The notes under the pieces: model-generated
Database searches by the model: none
What the model was told of the DNA's origin: nothing
What the model saw: only the letters and a program-made list of their open reading frames with translations
Program-made: the position numbers and the translations under genes
NCBI GenBank assembly: GCA_017528315.1
Contig: JAFXOW010000036.1
Span: forward strand, 40,207-104,206
Length of the DNA: 64,000 nt
Reading direction: 5' to 3'
From: Bacilli bacterium
GTDB lineage: Bacteria > Bacillota_I > Bacilli_A > RF39 > UBA660
Shown: positions 61,697 to 64,000 of the stretch, in pieces
Layout: every line of letters starts with the position of its first letter
Position numbering within the stretch: position 1 is the stretch's first letter

Positions 61697-63748
61697 ATGA
61701 TGAAAATTTCTTATGTAAAACAAACTGATTTAAGAGATTGTGGAGTAGCTTGTCTTTTATCAATTATAAAATATTATGGTGAATATGCAAGACGAGACTA
61801 TTTGAGAGAAATAACTAAGACTACCATAGAAGGAGTATCAGTTTATTCACTTGTTGAATGTGCCAAAACTCTTGGAATGGAAGCTAAAGCTTTAAAGGGA
61901 GATATTTTAAATATAAAAGATAAAGTTCCATTTATTGCTCATGTTATTCTTGAAAATAAATTAGGACATTTTGTAGTAGTTTCAAGTATAAAAGATAAAA
62001 CCATTAAAGTAATGGATCCAGGATGTGGTTTTAAAGTTTATACCAAAGATGAATGGGATAAAATTACAACTAATGTATATATAGTATATAAACCTAAAAA
62101 TAATATTTTAAAACAAGTGAAAGAGAAATCGTTTTTTAAAATAATATTTTCAATATTAAAAAAATATTCTCATACATTTATAATAATAACTTTTTTTTCA
62201 TTTTTATATACTATTCTTCAAGTATTAATATCTTATCAATTTAAATTATTTTTAAAATTAAATAATCAAAATATTAATTATTTATTAATTCTCTTTATTT
62301 TAATACTAGTTTTAAAAGAATTAACAAAAGTATTTAGAAGTAATTTAATAAACTACTTGAATCATTCTCTAGATTATAATTTTATAACAGAAATATATCA
62401 TCACATAATAAGACTTCCATATTTATATTTTAAAAATCATACAAAAGGAGACATAATAACCAGATTTGAAGATATTTTCAAAATAAGAAATATTATTAGT
62501 AAATTCTATGTAACTTTATCTATGGATTTAGTATTTGGAATAGTAATATTAATAGTTATTCATAACATTAATGTAAAAGCATTCTTAATTATTATAGGTA
62601 TTACAATAATTTATATGATAATAATAACTATTTATAATAACATTATTTCTAAAAAGATAACTGAGTTAAAACAATCGGAAGTTAGAGTAAATAATCATTT
62701 AATAGAATCAATTAGTAGCATTGATACTATTAAAGGAATGAATATAGAAGAGATGCTTGATAATAAAATGTCAAATATTTATAGTAATTTTCAAGATAAA
62801 AGTTTTGATATTAATAAAAATATTATCATAGAAAACTTTTTTAAAGAAATAGTTTTAGGAAGTGGTTTATTATTAATTATTTATAATTTTGTTATTAATA
62901 GTACTTTAGATATTTCAGAACTAATAGTCTTGTATAATTTATTTATTATATATTTTGATCCTATAAATAATATCTGTTCACTTCATATGGAATATAAAGA
63001 AGTAAGTGTTTCATTTATAAGAATTAAAGAATTACTTGATAGTAAGATAGAATATCTAAATATTGATAAAAAGTGTATAAATAAACACCTTTTAGGTAAT
63101 ATAGAAATTAATAATTTAATTTATTCTTATAATGGTATTGATGATATTGTAAAATGTAAAAATTTATCTATTAATGCAACAGATAAAGTACTTTTATATG
63201 GTAATAGTGGAGGAGGTAAGAGTACTTTAATGAAATTATTTTGTAGATATATTGGAGGTTATAAAGGAAGTATATTAATTGATAATAGAAATATTCAAAC
63301 TTATAACTTATTAGATATTAGAAGAAAAATTACTTATGTATCTCAAGATGAAACAATTTATACAGATACAATTTATAATAATATTGTTTTAAATAATAAT
63401 ATAAAATATGAAGAGTATTTAAAAATTATTAAAATGATTGGTATTAATTCTATATTTGAAAAAAGTCTTCTAGGTGATGAAATGATACTTGATAACAACG
63501 GATTAAATTTATCTGGAGGAGAAAGACAAAGAATAATTTTAGCTCGAAGTTTAGTTAAAAATAGTGATATTTATATATTTGATGAAATTTTAAATGCTAT
63601 TGATGTTAAAAGTGAAAGACAAATACTAAAAAATATTTTCTCTTATTTAAAAAATAAAACGGTTATTGTTATTAGTCATCGATTTAATAATCGGGATTTA
63701 TATCAAAAATTTGTGATGATTAAGGAAGGAGTGGTCTATGAATATTAA
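61697..63748 (+). CDS. Peptidase-containing ABC exporter (C39, bacteriocin type)
   Basis: A 683-residue PCAT. Residues 1-135 are a C39 peptidase: Cys15 in LRDCGVACL, His91 in LGHFVVV and Asp107 in MDPG. Six membrane segments span about 150-420. The ATPase has Walker A GNSGGGKST (about 501-509), signature LSGGERQR, Walker B IYIFDEIL and H-loop VISHR. Such transporters cut the leader after Gly-Gly and export the peptide. GGAGG site. The peptide genes downstream fit as substrates. Confidence 0.95.
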   Translation: MMKISYVKQTDLRDCGVACLLSIIKYYGEYARRDYLREITKTTIEGVSVYSLVECAKTLGMEAKALKGDILNIKDKVPFIAHVILENKLGHFVVVSSIKDKTIKVMDPGCGFKVYTKDEWDKITTNVYIVYKPKNNILKQVKEKSFFKIIFSILKKYSHTFIIITFFSFLYTILQVLISYQFKLFLKLNNQNINYLLILFILILVLKELTKVFRSNLINYLNHSLDYNFITEIYHHIIRLPYLYFKNHTKGDIITRFEDIFKIRNIISKFYVTLSMDLVFGIVILIVIHNINVKAFLIIIGITIIYMIIITIYNNIISKKITELKQSEVRVNNHLIESISSIDTIKGMNIEEMLDNKMSNIYSNFQDKSFDINKNIIIENFFKEIVLGSGLLLIIYNFVINSTLDISELIVLYNLFIIYFDPINNICSLHMEYKEVSVSFIRIKELLDSKIEYLNIDKKCINKHLLGNIEINNLIYSYNGIDDIVKCKNLSINATDKVLLYGNSGGGKSTLMKLFCRYIGGYKGSILIDNRNIQTYNLLDIRRKITYVSQDETIYTDTIYNNIVLNNNIKYEEYLKIIKMIGINSIFEKSLLGDEMILDNNGLNLSGGERQRIILARSLVKNSDIYIFDEILNAIDVKSERQILKNIFSYLKNKTVIVISHRFNNRDLYQKFVMIKEGVVYEY

Positions 63749-63872
63749 TCCATTTTTAAAATTTAGATATAAAATACAATTTTATCAAATTTTGTATGTT
63801 ACTTTTATTATAGTATTTATATTATTTATAGGTTTTTATGTTTATTATTTGAAAGTATTAAAAATAATTTAA
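63738..63872 (+). CDS. Small single-span membrane peptide in bacteriocin cluster
   Basis: A 44-residue peptide overlapping the exporter end by 11 bases; AAGGAAGGAGTGG lies just upstream. Residues about 20-40 form a membrane segment (YVTFIIVFILFIGFYVYYL). It has no double-Gly leader. Possibly an immunity or accessory peptide of the cluster. Small, so moderate confidence. Confidence 0.6.
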   Translation: MNINPFLKFRYKIQFYQILYVTFIIVFILFIGFYVYYLKVLKII

Positions 63873-63886
63873 GAAAGGATTTTTTT

Positions 63887-64000
63887 ATGAAAGAATTAGA
63901 ATTTAATGAAAGTAAAAGAATTAATGGGGGAGGAATAAGTATTTTAGGAGTTTTTGGAATAGGTTCGCTTATAACTTTTATAGCTGGTATAATTGATGGG
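63887..64000 (+). CDS. Double-glycine-leader bacteriocin-like precursor (partial)
   Basis: 38 codons to the window end. AAAGGA precedes the ATG. The N-terminus MKELEFNESKRINGG is a textbook double-Gly leader (ELxxxxxxxxxGG) recognised by C39 peptidases, followed by a Gly-rich hydrophobic core (GISILGVFGIGSLITFIAGIIDG) as in class II bacteriocins. Next to a C39 exporter. The C-terminus is not visible, so whether it is a bacteriocin or a signalling peptide cannot be decided. Confidence 0.8.
   Translation, partial: MKELEFNESKRINGGGISILGVFGIGSLITFIAGIIDG

Overview
The window is strongly AT-rich, uses TGA as a stop (dnaJ and mreC both end in TGA), and its synteny is that of a Gram-positive, low-GC Firmicute. 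Supporting traits are PolC-type DNA polymerase III, radC-mreC-mreD, HrcA/CIRCE, a T-box leader on pheST, ABC-C39 bacteriocin export, WXG100 proteins and CotF-like proteins. The best guess is an uncultured gut Bacilli/Erysipelotrichia/RF39-type bacterium; species cannot be named from sequence alone.

Layout. 1-6300: end of polC, a SPOR-like protein, radC, mreC, mreD, two CotF-like genes, glyA, a MerR regulator and two unknown genes. 6499-7078: a scar made of two unrelated gene fragments (PD-(D/E)XK 'transposase' head and ABC exporter tail). 7219-19715: an acidic coiled-coil protein, then a compact type IV secretion (T4SS) operon: VirB6-like, VirB3/PrgI-like, VirB4 split into two genes, a SpoIID-C39 cell-wall enzyme, a lipoprotein and a VirD4-like coupling ATPase. 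No relaxase or integrase is seen. Its upstream promoter has the same 19-bp-spacer MerR architecture and the same 11-base TTGACTCTCCA start as the merR promoter. 19788-25092: rnr, a CapA-like phosphoesterase, smpB, then rluA- and rlmI-like genes on the minus strand, with a candidate structured RNA upstream.

25342-35483: a tRNA-Phe T-box controlling an alpha/beta hydrolase, pheS, pheT and probably hisS; tRNA-Ala; an S1 protein; ten tRNAs; a TasA/FGE-like exported protein; an MgtC-like protein; tRNA-Arg and tRNA-Pro. 35467-36521 is a ~1 kb insertion flanked by a 20-bp duplication of the tRNA-Pro 3' end. A lone MutH/MvaI-like nuclease and a FAD-Rieske protein follow.

38945-53977: a type VII secretion (T7SSb/ESX-like) locus with up to six WXG100-size proteins, a repetitive 970-residue protein, an LXG-size helical protein, an SH3b protein, a protein with a C39-like cysteine-peptidase domain, the EssC ATPase and a YukD-like protein. 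A phosphoketolase gene sits inside it. EsaA, EssA and EssB are not recognised. 53991-60965: a CIRCE-controlled heat-shock operon hrcA-grpE-two small paralogs-dnaK-pepF-dnaJ. 60989-64000: a LexA-like repressor lacking the catalytic serine, divergent from a C39-peptidase ABC exporter, a small membrane peptide and the start of a double-glycine-leader (bacteriocin-like) peptide cut by the window end.

The common theme is contact with other cells: two secretion machines and a bacteriocin exporter in 64 kb, each accompanied by a C39-fold cysteine peptidase. All functions are inferred by reading protein motifs; no database search was run.
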